8,810 bases of DNA. It comes from an uncultured Asticcacaulis sp. GTDB lineage: Bacteria; Pseudomonadota; Alphaproteobacteria; Caulobacterales; Caulobacteraceae. Of this stretch, positions 1-6,935 are shown piece after piece (positions within the stretch are counted from its first letter, which is position 1; every line of letters starts with the position of its first letter). Made by a program: the position numbers and the translations under genes. The notes under the pieces are model-generated. The model did not search any database, was not told the DNA's origin, and saw only the letters and a list, made by a program, of their open reading frames with translations. The stretch lies in the NCBI GenBank assembly GCA_946482045.1, contig CAMLPZ010000175.1, forward strand, positions 1-8,810. The letters are read 5' to 3'.

Positions 1-4
1 CTAA

Positions 5-493
5 TCAATCCCTGTGATACGGCAGGCCGGCCAGTATGGTCACGGCGCGGTACATCTGCTCGGCCAGCATGACGCGCACCAGGGCATGCGGCCAGGTCTG
101 AGGCCCAAAGGCCAGCGAAAAGGCCGCTGAGTTGCGCAGATCCGGATCGAGCCCGTCGGCGCCGCCGATCAGGAAAGTGATGCGACGCTCGCCGCGATCC
201 TTATATTTTTCAACGCGTTGTGCGATGACACGCGAAGTCAGCTGCTCGCCGCGTTCGTCGCAGGCAATCAGTATGCCGCCGTCGGCCAGGGCGGCGCGAA
301 TGGCTTCGGCTTCGGTGGTCTTCAACTGCGCGGAGGTGAGGTTTTTCGCCTTCTTCGCCTCGACCTCGATCAGGTCGGCGGGGCCCAGGCCCAATGATCG
401 GCCTGTCTGGGTGGCCCGGCTCAAGTAATCTCGCGCCATGGCGTTTTCAGTGGTCGCGCCGAGCTTGCCGACGGCGCACAGGGTCAGCTTCAT
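5..493 (-). CDS. rlmH: 23S rRNA (pseudouridine1915-N3)-methyltransferase RlmH
   Basis: RlmH is a SPOUT-class methyltransferase that uses SAM to methylate N3 of pseudouridine 1915 in helix 69 of 23S rRNA, acting on assembled 70S ribosomes in the cytoplasm. The 162-residue product matches the family length (about 155). It shows the hallmarks in order: N-terminal MKLTLCAVGKLG, the SAM-knot motif FLIGGADGL (107-115), the conserved stretch HALVRVMLAEQMYRA (136-150), and the C-terminal PYHRD, where the terminal Tyr-His-Arg is typical. The ATG begins 1 bp after the stop of the upstream exported-protein gene and has no evident Shine-Dalgarno, so translation is probably coupled. It is the last gene of the rsfS group visible here. 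Position next to rsfS is the usual arrangement in many bacteria. Identity is near certain. Confidence 0.97.
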   Translation of the reverse strand: MKLTLCAVGKLGATTENAMARDYLSRATQTGRSLGLGPADLIEVEAKKAKNLTSAQLKTTEAEAIRAALADGGILIACDERGEQLTSRVIAQRVEKYKDRGERRITFLIGGADGLDPDLRNSAAFSLAFGPQTWPHALVRVMLAEQMYRAVTILAGLPYHRD

Positions 494-494
494 A

Positions 495-893
495 TCAGTT
501 TTTCAAAACCGTCCGGTAAAGGCTGCGCAGCAGCTGAGTCCGGCCTTCCATCATTTCCACCTTGCAGCGCAAAGGTTCTATGGCCGCCAGAGTTCCGCCC
601 TCGTAGAAACTCTCGACGGCTTTGCAGGTCAGGTTCATTTCCTTGAGCCAGAAGTCGTGAGCAGAATCAAAGGTCGTGGAGGCCGTGGCATCGGGGTCGA
701 ACTTGCCCTTGAGCTTGATCTCGGCGATGGTCGCTTCCAGCGATGCCGTGGCGGCGTCAAGGCGCGTGCCGTAACACGCCGCGGTAGTGCATTGGGTGGG
801 AAGCTTGATGGCCTTGACAGGGCGCTGGGCGGACAGGGCGGGGGCGGCCAGACACAGAGACAGCCCTGCCGTAAGCATTGCCAACTGTTTCAC
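495..893 (-). CDS. Small exported protein, LprI/DUF1311-like
   Basis: The 132-residue product has a clear Sec signal peptide (MKQLAMLTAGLSLCLAAPALSA, about residues 1-22, Ala-x-Ala-type cleavage before Gln23), so a mature periplasmic protein of about 110 residues is expected. The C-terminal half resembles the lysozyme-inhibitor LprI N-terminal domain (DUF1311): W82, C90, a Gly-Gly-Thr turn at 99-101, C110 and then an Arg-rich leucine helix (R118, R123). Four cysteines remain after cleavage (35, 40, 90, 110), suggesting two disulfides. The start is a GTG at 891-893, with GGAG 4 bases upstream; the ATG five codons later has no properly spaced ribosome site. It lies 21 bp after rsfS and 1 bp before rlmH, so it appears to be co-transcribed with ribosome genes although it acts outside the cytoplasm. 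The family match is from pattern only; function is unproven. Confidence 0.72.
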   Translation of the reverse strand: MKQLAMLTAGLSLCLAAPALSAQRPVKAIKLPTQCTTAACYGTRLDAATASLEATIAEIKLKGKFDPDATASTTFDSAHDFWLKEMNLTCKAVESFYEGGTLAAIEPLRCKVEMMEGRTQLLRSLYRTVLKN

Positions 894-914
894 GAAGCTC
901 CCCCCTCAATGTTC

Positions 915-1427
915 TCAGGACAGGCTATGGTCCGAAGGCGACAGCGACCAGATCTTTTCGATATTGTAGAAGGCGCGGACTTCCGGACGGAAGACGTGGA
1001 CGACGACGTCACCGACGTCGATCAGCACCCAGTCGCAGGCCGGCAGGCCTTCGACCTTGGCCTTGCCGTAGCCGGCTTCCTTGAGGGCGCGCAGGACGTG
1101 GTCGGCCAGAGCGCCGACATGGCGGTGCGAGCGCCCTGATGCGATGATCAGGGTATCGGCGACCGATGACTTGCCTTTGAGGTCGATGCAGACGATGTCC
1201 TGCGCCTTGTCGTCGTCAAGACGGTTGACGATCAGCGTTTCCAGCGACATGTCGGAATTCTGGCCTGCGGCCTCCCCTTCGGCCAGCGTGCTCAGAGTGG
1301 TGGTCTCAAGCGATTGAGACTCGATAACGGGCTTTTGCGCATCATGCGCGGGTTGAAGAGACAGGGTCAGGGTTCCTTTTGCGACTGTATCGGCAATAAC
1401 CGTATCACAAACTTGGTTCCCGGTCAT
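915..1427 (-). CDS. rsfS: Ribosome silencing factor RsfS (Iojap family)
   Basis: RsfS binds ribosomal protein L14 and blocks joining of the 30S and 50S subunits, reducing translation under starvation. The core matches the family throughout: SLETLIVNRLDDDKAQDIV (61-79), DLKGKSSVADTLIIASGRS (82-100), HVGALADHV, and the ending DWVLIDVGDVVVHVFRPEVR with YNIEKIW (129-158). The open frame begins at an ATG at 1425-1427, giving 170 residues, but E. coli RsfS is 105 residues. The first ~59 residues are not conserved, and the first 20 or so codons often end in A or T, unlike the core. The upstream GAGG is only 1 base from that ATG, too close to act normally. The in-frame ATG at 1248-1250 (residue 60, 111-residue product) aligns well with the family start and is a serious alternative. 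Identity is secure; the start is not. Confidence 0.93.
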   Translation of the reverse strand: MTGNQVCDTVIADTVAKGTLTLSLQPAHDAQKPVIESQSLETTTLSTLAEGEAAGQNSDMSLETLIVNRLDDDKAQDIVCIDLKGKSSVADTLIIASGRSHRHVGALADHVLRALKEAGYGKAKVEGLPACDWVLIDVGDVVVHVFRPEVRAFYNIEKIWSLSPSDHSLS

Positions 1428-1506
1428 CCCTCGTTCAAGGTTCTGGCTTCACATTTAAGTTCTGCAAGCGTTTGTGGATGGCTAGAGTCTTGAATCGTCG
1501 CCGGAA

Positions 1507-2157
1507 TTATTTCAATGGCGGGCGGCGCTGCGCGCGGATCACCGTCGAGGAGTGGCCGTGCAGGGGCCCCTTGATGTAGCTCCAGGCCGGCGCCTGGCGG
1601 TATGGCAGGATATGGCCGGCGCGTTCCGGGTGTCGGAAATGCTTGAAGCGTTTGGCGGCTGGCGACAGGCGCGCCTTCATCAGCGCGCCGGGACGCGACA
1701 CGACGACGACCGGGACCATGTGCATGATCTGGACCCAGCCGCGCCAGCGGTGAAAGCTGGCCAGCGAGTCGCCGCCCATGATCCAGACGAAATGAACGCC
1801 GGGATAGCGCGTTTTCAGCGCCCGCAGGGTGTCGAGCGTATAGGTCGCGCCGATCCGGGTTTCGAAATCGGAAATGACGTCCTTCGGCCCGATGAAGGGC
1901 TTGAGCTCTTCGATGCGTTCGTTGAGTGGCGCGGTCTCATGACGGTTTTTCAGCGGGTTTTGCGGCGAGACCAGCCAGATGATCTTGTCCAGTCCCAGCC
2001 GCGCGCGTGCCGTGTCGGCGACGTGGCGGTGACCCTCATGGGCCGGGTTGAACGAACCGCCGAACAGGCCGACCGTCATGCCGCGTTCCAGATGCGGCCC
2101 GCTGCGCAGGGCAGAGCCCATGGCGGGCGACATCGGGGCAGGACCGGCAAACCACAT
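1507..2157 (-). CDS. nadD: Nicotinate-nucleotide adenylyltransferase NadD
   Basis: NadD transfers AMP from ATP to nicotinate mononucleotide to make deamido-NAD, an essential step of NAD synthesis. The nucleotidyltransferase signature GGSFNPAHEGH (33-43 from the chosen start, with the HxGH catalytic pair) and the C-terminal phosphate-binding SSTVIR (203-208) are both present. WIMGGDSLASFHRW in the middle is also typical of the family. The frame is open up to an ATG at 2217, but that would overlap the 3' end of obgE by 53 bp and translate it out of frame. I chose the ATG at 2155-2157, 7 bp after the obgE stop, giving 216 residues. A further candidate at 2077-2079, just before the Rossmann fold (MTVGLFGGSF), has a weak upstream TGGAA and would give about 190 residues. 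The gene follows obgE directly, with no proB or proA between them. Confidence 0.93.
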   Translation of the reverse strand: MWFAGPAPMSPAMGSALRSGPHLERGMTVGLFGGSFNPAHEGHRHVADTARARLGLDKIIWLVSPQNPLKNRHETAPLNERIEELKPFIGPKDVISDFETRIGATYTLDTLRALKTRYPGVHFVWIMGGDSLASFHRWRGWVQIMHMVPVVVVSRPGALMKARLSPAAKRFKHFRHPERAGHILPYRQAPAWSYIKGPLHGHSSTVIRAQRRPPLK

Positions 2158-2164
2158 CAGCGGA

Positions 2165-3427
<1,263 letters not shown>

Positions 3428-3445
3428 TCAACGCAAAGACGCGAA

Positions 3446-3486
3446 GGGGAGGGGGGCGCGCCGTGAAACGGCGTGGTGGTTGGGGC
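3446..3486 (+). repeat. G-rich palindromic intergenic repeat, copy 2
   Basis: On the plus strand this reads GGGGAGGGGGG, then a 6-bp stem with 3-base loop (CGCCGT, GAA, ACGGCG; 3459-3473), then GTGGTGGTTGGGGC. The order of blocks matches the element at 3289-3350 in inverted orientation, but the hairpin between the blocks differs. It lies just downstream of the acetyltransferase stop on the minus strand. There it could serve as a stem without a T-run, so I do not call it an intrinsic terminator. Confidence 0.45.
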
Positions 3487-3496
3487 AGATAAACCG

Positions 3497-4078
3497 CTAC
3501 AGGATCCGGATCATGTGCAGGGCCTGATGTTCGCCATCACGCGCCCGCGACGTCTCCATCGTCTTGCGGCCGGTATAGAGGAAGTCGGCGTTGACCAACA
3601 GGCGCGCCGACGGTTCGTTATCCGCGAAGTGCGCCGCGTGGATAATGCGGTGCAGCTTGCGCTTCTTGACCCAGCGTAACAGCCCGTCGATGGCTTCCAG
3701 CGCATAGCCGCGGCCCTGATGCGCCGGGGCGATGAAGACGCTCAGGTTCGGACCGAAGCTGTGCATGCCGGGCGCCTTGCCGCAGGTCGACTTGGTCAGC
3801 GAAATGATGCCGATCAGTTGCTCGTCTTCGATCCGGATCGCCCAATAGGTCAGCTTCGATGCCGCCATGTCGGTCAAAAGCCTTGCGGCTTCGTCGCGGC
3901 TAAGCGGGTGGGGAATGGCGTGGGTCATGCGAGCCGCATTGCGATCTGCGAACACGGCCATGAAGTTGTCGATGTCGGCGGCGTTGAGCGGTGTCAGGCT
4001 GAGACGCGAGGTCTCGATGCTGATCTGCTCGGGCTTACCGATGGGTGGCTGCCGGTCAATGTCATGTCTGGTGATCAT
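3497..4078 (-). CDS. GNAT family N-acetyltransferase (RimJ/RimL-like)
   Basis: The 193-residue product is a GNAT acetyltransferase, which moves acetyl from acetyl-CoA to an amine. ETSRLSLTPL (22-31) is the usual beta1 start of RimJ/RimL-type members. LIGIISL (88-94) is beta4 and LSVFIAPAHQGRGYALEAI (112-130) is motif A with the CoA pyrophosphate loop Q121-G-R-G124-Y-A126. ADNEPSARLLVNADFLYTG (152-170) is motif B, where the Asn-x-x-Ser-x-x-Leu pattern is typical. The ATG at 4076-4078 has an excellent Shine-Dalgarno, AAGGAG, 7 bases upstream. The substrate cannot be read from sequence; RimJ/RimL relatives acetylate ribosomal protein N-termini, but similar proteins also modify small molecules. 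Its place between rpmA and obgE is a common alphaproteobacterial arrangement and favours a ribosomal or housekeeping substrate. The rpmA terminator separates it from rplU-rpmA, so it probably has its own promoter. Confidence 0.9.
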   Translation of the reverse strand: MITRHDIDRQPPIGKPEQISIETSRLSLTPLNAADIDNFMAVFADRNAARMTHAIPHPLSRDEAARLLTDMAASKLTYWAIRIEDEQLIGIISLTKSTCGKAPGMHSFGPNLSVFIAPAHQGRGYALEAIDGLLRWVKKRKLHRIIHAAHFADNEPSARLLVNADFLYTGRKTMETSRARDGEHQALHMIRIL

Positions 4079-4138
4079 TGCTCATCTCCTTGGCCTTTTA
4101 TCCTGCCCTTATGCGGATGGGATGCGGCCTATTTAGGG

Positions 4139-4157
4139 TCGAACTGTGTCAGTTCGA
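4139..4157. promoter_or_regulatory. Perfect palindrome upstream of the acetyltransferase gene
   Basis: TCGAACTG and CAGTTCGA are perfect 8-bp arms around a 3-base centre, 61 bp upstream of the acetyltransferase ATG. A TAAATA box (minus strand, 4130-4135) begins 3 bp downstream of it in the direction of transcription and could be a -10 element, though no good -35 is evident. The placement suits either an operator or an RNA hairpin. No known regulator's consensus was recognised. Confidence 0.4.
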
Positions 4158-4189
4158 GAGGGGGTGTCTCTGAGCGGGATCACTTTTTT

Positions 4190-4214
4190 GATTTCAGGTC
4201 TTTTTTCTGAAATC
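4190..4214. repeat. Inverted repeat with T-rich loop
   Basis: GATTTCAG and CTGAAATC form a perfect 8-bp stem around a 9-base loop that holds six T residues on the plus strand. Another run of six T lies just before the stem on the plus strand. It is 6 bp beyond the rplU-rpmA terminator. It lacks a downstream T-run on either strand, so it is not a convincing second terminator; its role is unknown. Confidence 0.4.
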
Positions 4215-4220
4215 CAAATG

Positions 4221-4253
4221 CGAAAACGGGAGCCCGGTAAATCCGGACTCCCG
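4221..4253 (-). terminator. Intrinsic terminator of rplU-rpmA
   Basis: On the minus strand, CGGGAGTCCGG pairs with CCGGGCTCCCG (11 bp with one G-U wobble) around a 5-base loop ATTTA, followed directly by TTTT. This is a strong, GC-rich rho-independent terminator 62 bp after the rpmA stop codon. It fits termination of the two-gene ribosomal protein operon before the acetyltransferase gene. Confidence 0.85.
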
Positions 4254-4267
4254 CTCAAATCTCGGTC

Positions 4268-4298
4268 CGGATCGGCTTAATTGGCTAAGCACGATCCG
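4268..4298 (-). repeat. Hairpin in the rpmA 3' untranslated region
   Basis: CGGATCG-GCTTA and TAAGC-A-CGATCCG pair to give a 12-bp stem with one bulged base and a 6-base loop, 17 bp after the rpmA stop. No T-run follows, and the true terminator comes 14 bp later. It may protect the 3' end of the rplU-rpmA message from exonucleases; that role is inference. Confidence 0.5.
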
Positions 4299-4315
4299 AA
4301 ATGTCTGATCAGTGC

Positions 4316-4585
4316 TTATTCGGCGGCTTCAGCAGCCGGAACGATCGACACGTAACAACGGTTGTTGCGCTTCGTCGTGAACTTCACCGCGCCTGTGGCT
4401 GTGGCGAAGAGCGTATGGTCGCGGCCGAGGCCGACATTGGTGCCCGGCCAGAACTTGGTGCCGCGCTGGCGCACCAGGATGTTGCCGGCGAGAACGTTCT
4501 CACCGCCAAAACGCTTTACGCCGAGGCGCTTGGCTTCTGAATCGCGGCCGTTGCGCGACGAACCGCCAGATTTTTTGTGTGCCAT
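4316..4585 (-). CDS. rpmA: 50S ribosomal protein L27
   Basis: L27 is a large-subunit protein whose N-terminal tail reaches towards the peptidyl transferase centre. The 89-residue product has the family signature from the first residue: [28 protein letters not shown] (1-28), then [15 protein letters not shown] (34-48) and [10 protein letters not shown] (52-61). The length is normal (about 85) with a short Ala/Glu tail. The N-terminus lacks the cleavable extension found in Firmicutes. The ATG at 4583-4585 has a strong GAGGAG 8 bases upstream and lies 24 bp after the rplU stop. It forms a two-gene operon with rplU, as in nearly all bacteria, ended by the terminator at 4221-4253. Confidence 0.98.
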   Translation of the reverse strand: MAHKKSGGSSRNGRDSEAKRLGVKRFGGENVLAGNILVRQRGTKFWPGTNVGLGRDHTLFATATGAVKFTTKRNNRCYVSIVPAAEAAE

Positions 4586-4609
4586 GGGACTAGCTCCTCA
4601 AATCTCTAC

Positions 4610-5119
4610 TTACGCTTCGTCAGCGTTGGTTTCGGTCTTCTTCTTCGGCGCGGCCTTCTTCTTGGGGGCCGGAGCCTCCTCGGCGGCGACCGGAGCCGTT
4701 TCGACGACCGGGGCTTCGACGGCGGCGGCAACACCACGCGGCGCCAGGTTACGGGCGCGGGCGTTCAGTTCGGCCTTCGTCGTCAGCGAGACAGTGCCGT
4801 CCCAGTTCGACGTCTTGCCGGCGCCGGAGATGCCGGTCACGCGCAGGACGGTTTCGAACTGGCGGTGACCCGTGGTGCGGCGATAGCCCTGACGGCGGAT
4901 CTTCTTGAAGATACGGACCTTCTCGCCCTTGCGGGTTTCGATCAGGGTCGCGGTGACCGCGGCGCCGTCAACCAGCGGCGCGCCGACGACGTCGCCGAGC
5001 ATCAGCACTTCGTTGAAGGTCACGGCAGCGCCGGGTTCGCCTTCGAGCTTTTCGACCTTGATCAGGTCGCCGGCGGCGACACGGTATTGCTTACCGCCTG
5101 TTTTGATGACCGCGTACAT
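4610..5119 (-). CDS. rplU: 50S ribosomal protein L21
   Basis: L21 binds 23S rRNA in the large subunit. The product begins [14 protein letters not shown], the canonical start, and carries the family signature [17 protein letters not shown] (71-87). At 169 residues it is far longer than E. coli L21 (103). The excess is a C-terminal tail from about residue 105, ending in an Ala/Pro/Glu stretch with two Lys-triplet clusters ([11 protein letters not shown], 151-161). Such tails are common in alphaproteobacterial L21. The start at 5117-5119 is chosen over the open frame upstream (to 5200) because of family alignment and a GAGG 9 bases upstream. A leader of about 107 bases lies between it and the predicted promoter. 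Confidence 0.98.
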   Translation of the reverse strand: MYAVIKTGGKQYRVAAGDLIKVEKLEGEPGAAVTFNEVLMLGDVVGAPLVDGAAVTATLIETRKGEKVRIFKKIRRQGYRRTTGHRQFETVLRVTGISGAGKTSNWDGTVSLTTKAELNARARNLAPRGVAAAVEAPVVETAPVAAEEAPAPKKKAAPKKKTETNADEA

Positions 5120-5189
5120 GGTCAAGTGCCTCATATATGGCGCAGGCGTTGTGAGCGATAAGCTCAACTGTCCGCGCGAGAAATGGAAA

Positions 5190-5209
5190 AACCGCCCCAC
5201 GGACCGGTT
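5190..5209 (-). promoter_or_regulatory. Terminator-like hairpin in the rplU leader
   Basis: On the minus strand AACCG pairs with CGGTT around a 10-base loop, and the 3' arm runs into a five-T stretch (plus-strand A-run 5187-5191). It falls about 20 bases after the predicted transcription start. Upstream GGGCC and GGTCC can pair instead and would disrupt it. The stem is only 5 bp, so this is a weak attenuator candidate rather than a firm terminator. Confidence 0.3.
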
Positions 5210-5232
5210 AGGCCCTGGGCGAGAGGGCGCGA

Positions 5233-5260
5233 CTTATACTCAGATGTCGCATAGAGTCAA
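5233..5260 (-). promoter_or_regulatory. Sigma70-like promoter of rplU-rpmA
   Basis: On the minus strand TTGACT (5255-5260) and TATAAG (5233-5238) are separated by 16 bases, a good match to the housekeeping promoter. Initiation would fall near 5226, giving a leader of about 107 bases. A GANTC site (GAGTC, 5254-5258) overlaps the -35 hexamer. In Caulobacter, CcrM methylates GANTC and GcrA acts at such promoters, so cell-cycle-linked control is possible. Confidence 0.7.
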
Positions 5261-5313
5261 CGCCGGATACCCGAATTTCGTCAATTATTGTCAGGCTGGA
5301 ATTCTGGCCGCGC

Positions 5314-5613
5314 TTACGCTGGATGGCTGGAGAGGACGGTTGCGACTTTCATCAGGAGATCGGCATTGGCGTACATGCGCTCATTGGCGAGTTTCAGCGC
5401 CTGGGCGATGCGGTCGGCCGGGGCGGGGTGCGCGTCGTCCTTCAGCCAGCGCTCGACCGAGCTTTCCGATACGCCGATGGCCTCGGAAACTTGCCGGGCC
5501 AGGCTCTTGCGCGGATCGGTGCGCCAGGCCAGGTCCGCCAAACGGGCGAATTCGGCAGCGGTCAGCAGTTGCGGGCGGGCCTTGGCGGCGGGAACGGTCA
5601 GGGTATCGGGCAT
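5314..5613 (-). CDS. Small helix-turn-helix-like protein of unknown function
   Basis: I do not recognise a named family for this 99-residue product. Residues 37-57 (SLARQVSEAIGVSESSVERWL) read as a helix-turn-helix: a helix, a Gly turn (G47) and a recognition-like helix with Ser-Ser-Val-x-x-Trp. A helical segment follows (RIAQALKLANERMYANADLLMKVATVL, 68-94) that could be for dimerisation. There is no signal peptide or membrane segment. The ATG at 5611-5613 has only a weak GTAGAG upstream. The gene is on the minus strand, divergent from the COG0523 GTPase gene across 163 bp, and 194 bp upstream of rplU. A local DNA-binding regulator of the GTPase gene is possible but speculative. The domain call is from sequence pattern only. 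Confidence 0.68.
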   Translation of the reverse strand: MPDTLTVPAAKARPQLLTAAEFARLADLAWRTDPRKSLARQVSEAIGVSESSVERWLKDDAHPAPADRIAQALKLANERMYANADLLMKVATVLSSHPA

Positions 5614-5756
5614 CAGGCTCTACTTAGGTTATTGTGCGGCGCAATGTAGCGCATTTCTTTTGAAAGCAGAAGCCGAATTTGGCCAGTCGGTTCAACGCTG
5701 CCTTTCTTGACTTGATTTCGCGCGGCAAAGGCTTAACTAACCGCCATACCCTTCTC

Positions 5757-5771
5757 TATTACAAAGTAACA
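5757..5771 (+). promoter_or_regulatory. Candidate Zur-like operator before the GTPase gene
   Basis: TATTA-CAAAG-TAACA lies 5 bp upstream of the GTPase ATG. The two half-sites and their 5-base spacing follow the layout of proteobacterial Zur boxes (inverted repeat around GTTATAnTATAAC), with one mismatch in the outer half-sites. No good Shine-Dalgarno lies between it and the ATG. Zur control is plausible because COG0523 zinc-linked GTPases are often in Zur regulons, but this is a single short, imperfect match. Confidence 0.35.
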
Positions 5772-5776
5772 GACAC

Positions 5777-6928
5777 ATGGCCGATACCGCTGCTGTTTCC
5801 CAAAAGACCCCTGTCACCGTGCTCACCGGCTATCTCGGCGCCGGCAAGACGACCCTGTTGAATCGCATCCTGTCGGAAAACCACGGCCAGAAATATGCGG
5901 TTATCGTCAACGAGTTCGGCGAAATCGGCATCGACAACGACCTGATCGTCGGCGCCGACGAAGAAGTCTTCGAGATGAACAATGGCTGCGTCTGCTGCAC
6001 GGTGCGCGGCGACCTGATCCGCATCCTGTCCGGCCTTATGAAGCGCAAGGGCAAGTTCGACGCCATCATCGTCGAGACGACCGGCCTGGCCGATCCCGGC
6101 CCGGTGGCCCAGACCTTCTTCGTCGACGAGGAAATCAAGGCCAAGACGTATCTCGATTCGGTCACGGCCCTGGTCGACGCGCGCCACTTCGAACAGGCGC
6201 TCAAGGACGGCAAGGAAGCCAAGGAACAGGTCGCGTTCGCCGATCACATCATCCTCAACAAGACCGACCTGGTCACGCCGGAAAAGCTCGACGAGATCGA
6301 AGGCCGCCTGAAGGGACTGAACCCGCTGGCGTCGATCCAGCGCGCCCAGCGTTCGGACGTGCCGATCAAGAGCCTGCTCAACCAGCATCGCTTCGACCTG
6401 GCCAAGATGGAAACGGTCGAGAACCACGCACATCATCATCACGACCATGATCATGACCACCATCATCACGACAATCCGGCGCATGGCGAGCCGGGTCATG
6501 TTCATGACGAACACTGCGGCCATCACCATCATGGCCACGACCACGGCCATCATCACCACAATCCGGCGCACGGCGAAGCCGGCCACGTCCATGACGAGCA
6601 TTGCAGCCACACCATCAATCCGATCCACGACGAAGAGATCAAGAGCGTGTCGCTCAGCTCCGATCGTCAGGTCGACGGCATGAAGTTCACCCAGTGGTTG
6701 GACAAGCTTCTGGCCGAAAAGGGCCAGGACATCTTGCGCGCCAAGGGTATCCTCAACGTCAAGGGCGAGGATAAGCGCCTGGTCTTCCAGGCCGTGCACA
6801 TGATTCTGGAAGGCGAACTGCAACAGGAATGGCGCGAGGGCGAAAAGCGCGTCTCGCGTGCGGTGTTTATCGGCCGCCACCTCGATGAGGCCGCGCTGCG
6901 CGCTGGTTTTGAGGCCAGCTTGGTTTGA
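5777..6928 (+). CDS. COG0523 (CobW/ZNG1-type) metallochaperone GTPase, His-rich
   Basis: This 383-residue cytoplasmic protein belongs to the G3E GTPases of the CobW/COG0523 group, which deliver metals, often zinc, to client enzymes. The order is: Walker A GYLGAGKTT (18-26), VNEFGEIGIDN (44-54), the metal-binding CxCC of NGCVCC (C71, C73, C74), ETTGLADPGP (100-109), the guanine-specificity NKTD (161-164), and a CobW C-terminal domain (about 285-383). Between the two domains is a very His-rich linker: 30 His in residues 217-278, with two copies of NPAHGE(P/A)GHVHDEHC. The ATG at 5777 gives the typical short N-terminus, though no Shine-Dalgarno is obvious. The WD40 gene follows after 194 bp. The cobalamin-pathway CobW role is less likely, as no cobalamin gene is nearby; zinc is the better guess. 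Confidence 0.95.
   Translation: MADTAAVSQKTPVTVLTGYLGAGKTTLLNRILSENHGQKYAVIVNEFGEIGIDNDLIVGADEEVFEMNNGCVCCTVRGDLIRILSGLMKRKGKFDAIIVETTGLADPGPVAQTFFVDEEIKAKTYLDSVTALVDARHFEQALKDGKEAKEQVAFADHIILNKTDLVTPEKLDEIEGRLKGLNPLASIQRAQRSDVPIKSLLNQHRFDLAKMETVENHAHHHHDHDHDHHHHDNPAHGEPGHVHDEHCGHHHHGHDHGHHHHNPAHGEAGHVHDEHCSHTINPIHDEEIKSVSLSSDRQVDGMKFTQWLDKLLAEKGQDILRAKGILNVKGEDKRLVFQAVHMILEGELQQEWREGEKRVSRAVFIGRHLDEAALRAGFEASLV
6473..6604 (+). repeat. Internal duplication in the His-rich linker
   Basis: Two 15-codon units encoding NPAHGE(P/A)GHVHDEHC start at 6473 and 6560, 87 bp (29 codons) apart. The unit between them is filled with HHHH and HDHGHHHH runs. The codons of the two copies differ at several third positions (for example CAT against CAC), so the duplication is not very recent. 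It adds a second His/Cys cluster that could bind metal. Confidence 0.8.
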
Positions 6929-6935
6929 GATCAAT

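Noticed and set aside
3446..3486. Intrinsic terminator for the acetyltransferase gene
   Set aside because: The 6-bp stem is followed on the minus strand by a C-rich run rather than T residues.
5120..5200. N-terminal extension of L21 by 27 residues
   Set aside because: L21 proteins begin at [11 protein letters not shown]; the extra part corresponds to the leader.
6429..6606. Microsatellite or CRISPR-like array in the CAT/CAC-rich stretch
   Set aside because: It is in-frame His coding sequence with two diverged protein repeats and no regular direct repeats with unique spacers.
5759..6934. 391-residue open frame on the minus strand opposite the GTPase gene
   Set aside because: It is a long antisense shadow produced by the GC-rich codon pattern and the His-codon runs (giving Met/Val runs). 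The plus-strand frame has clear GTPase motifs.
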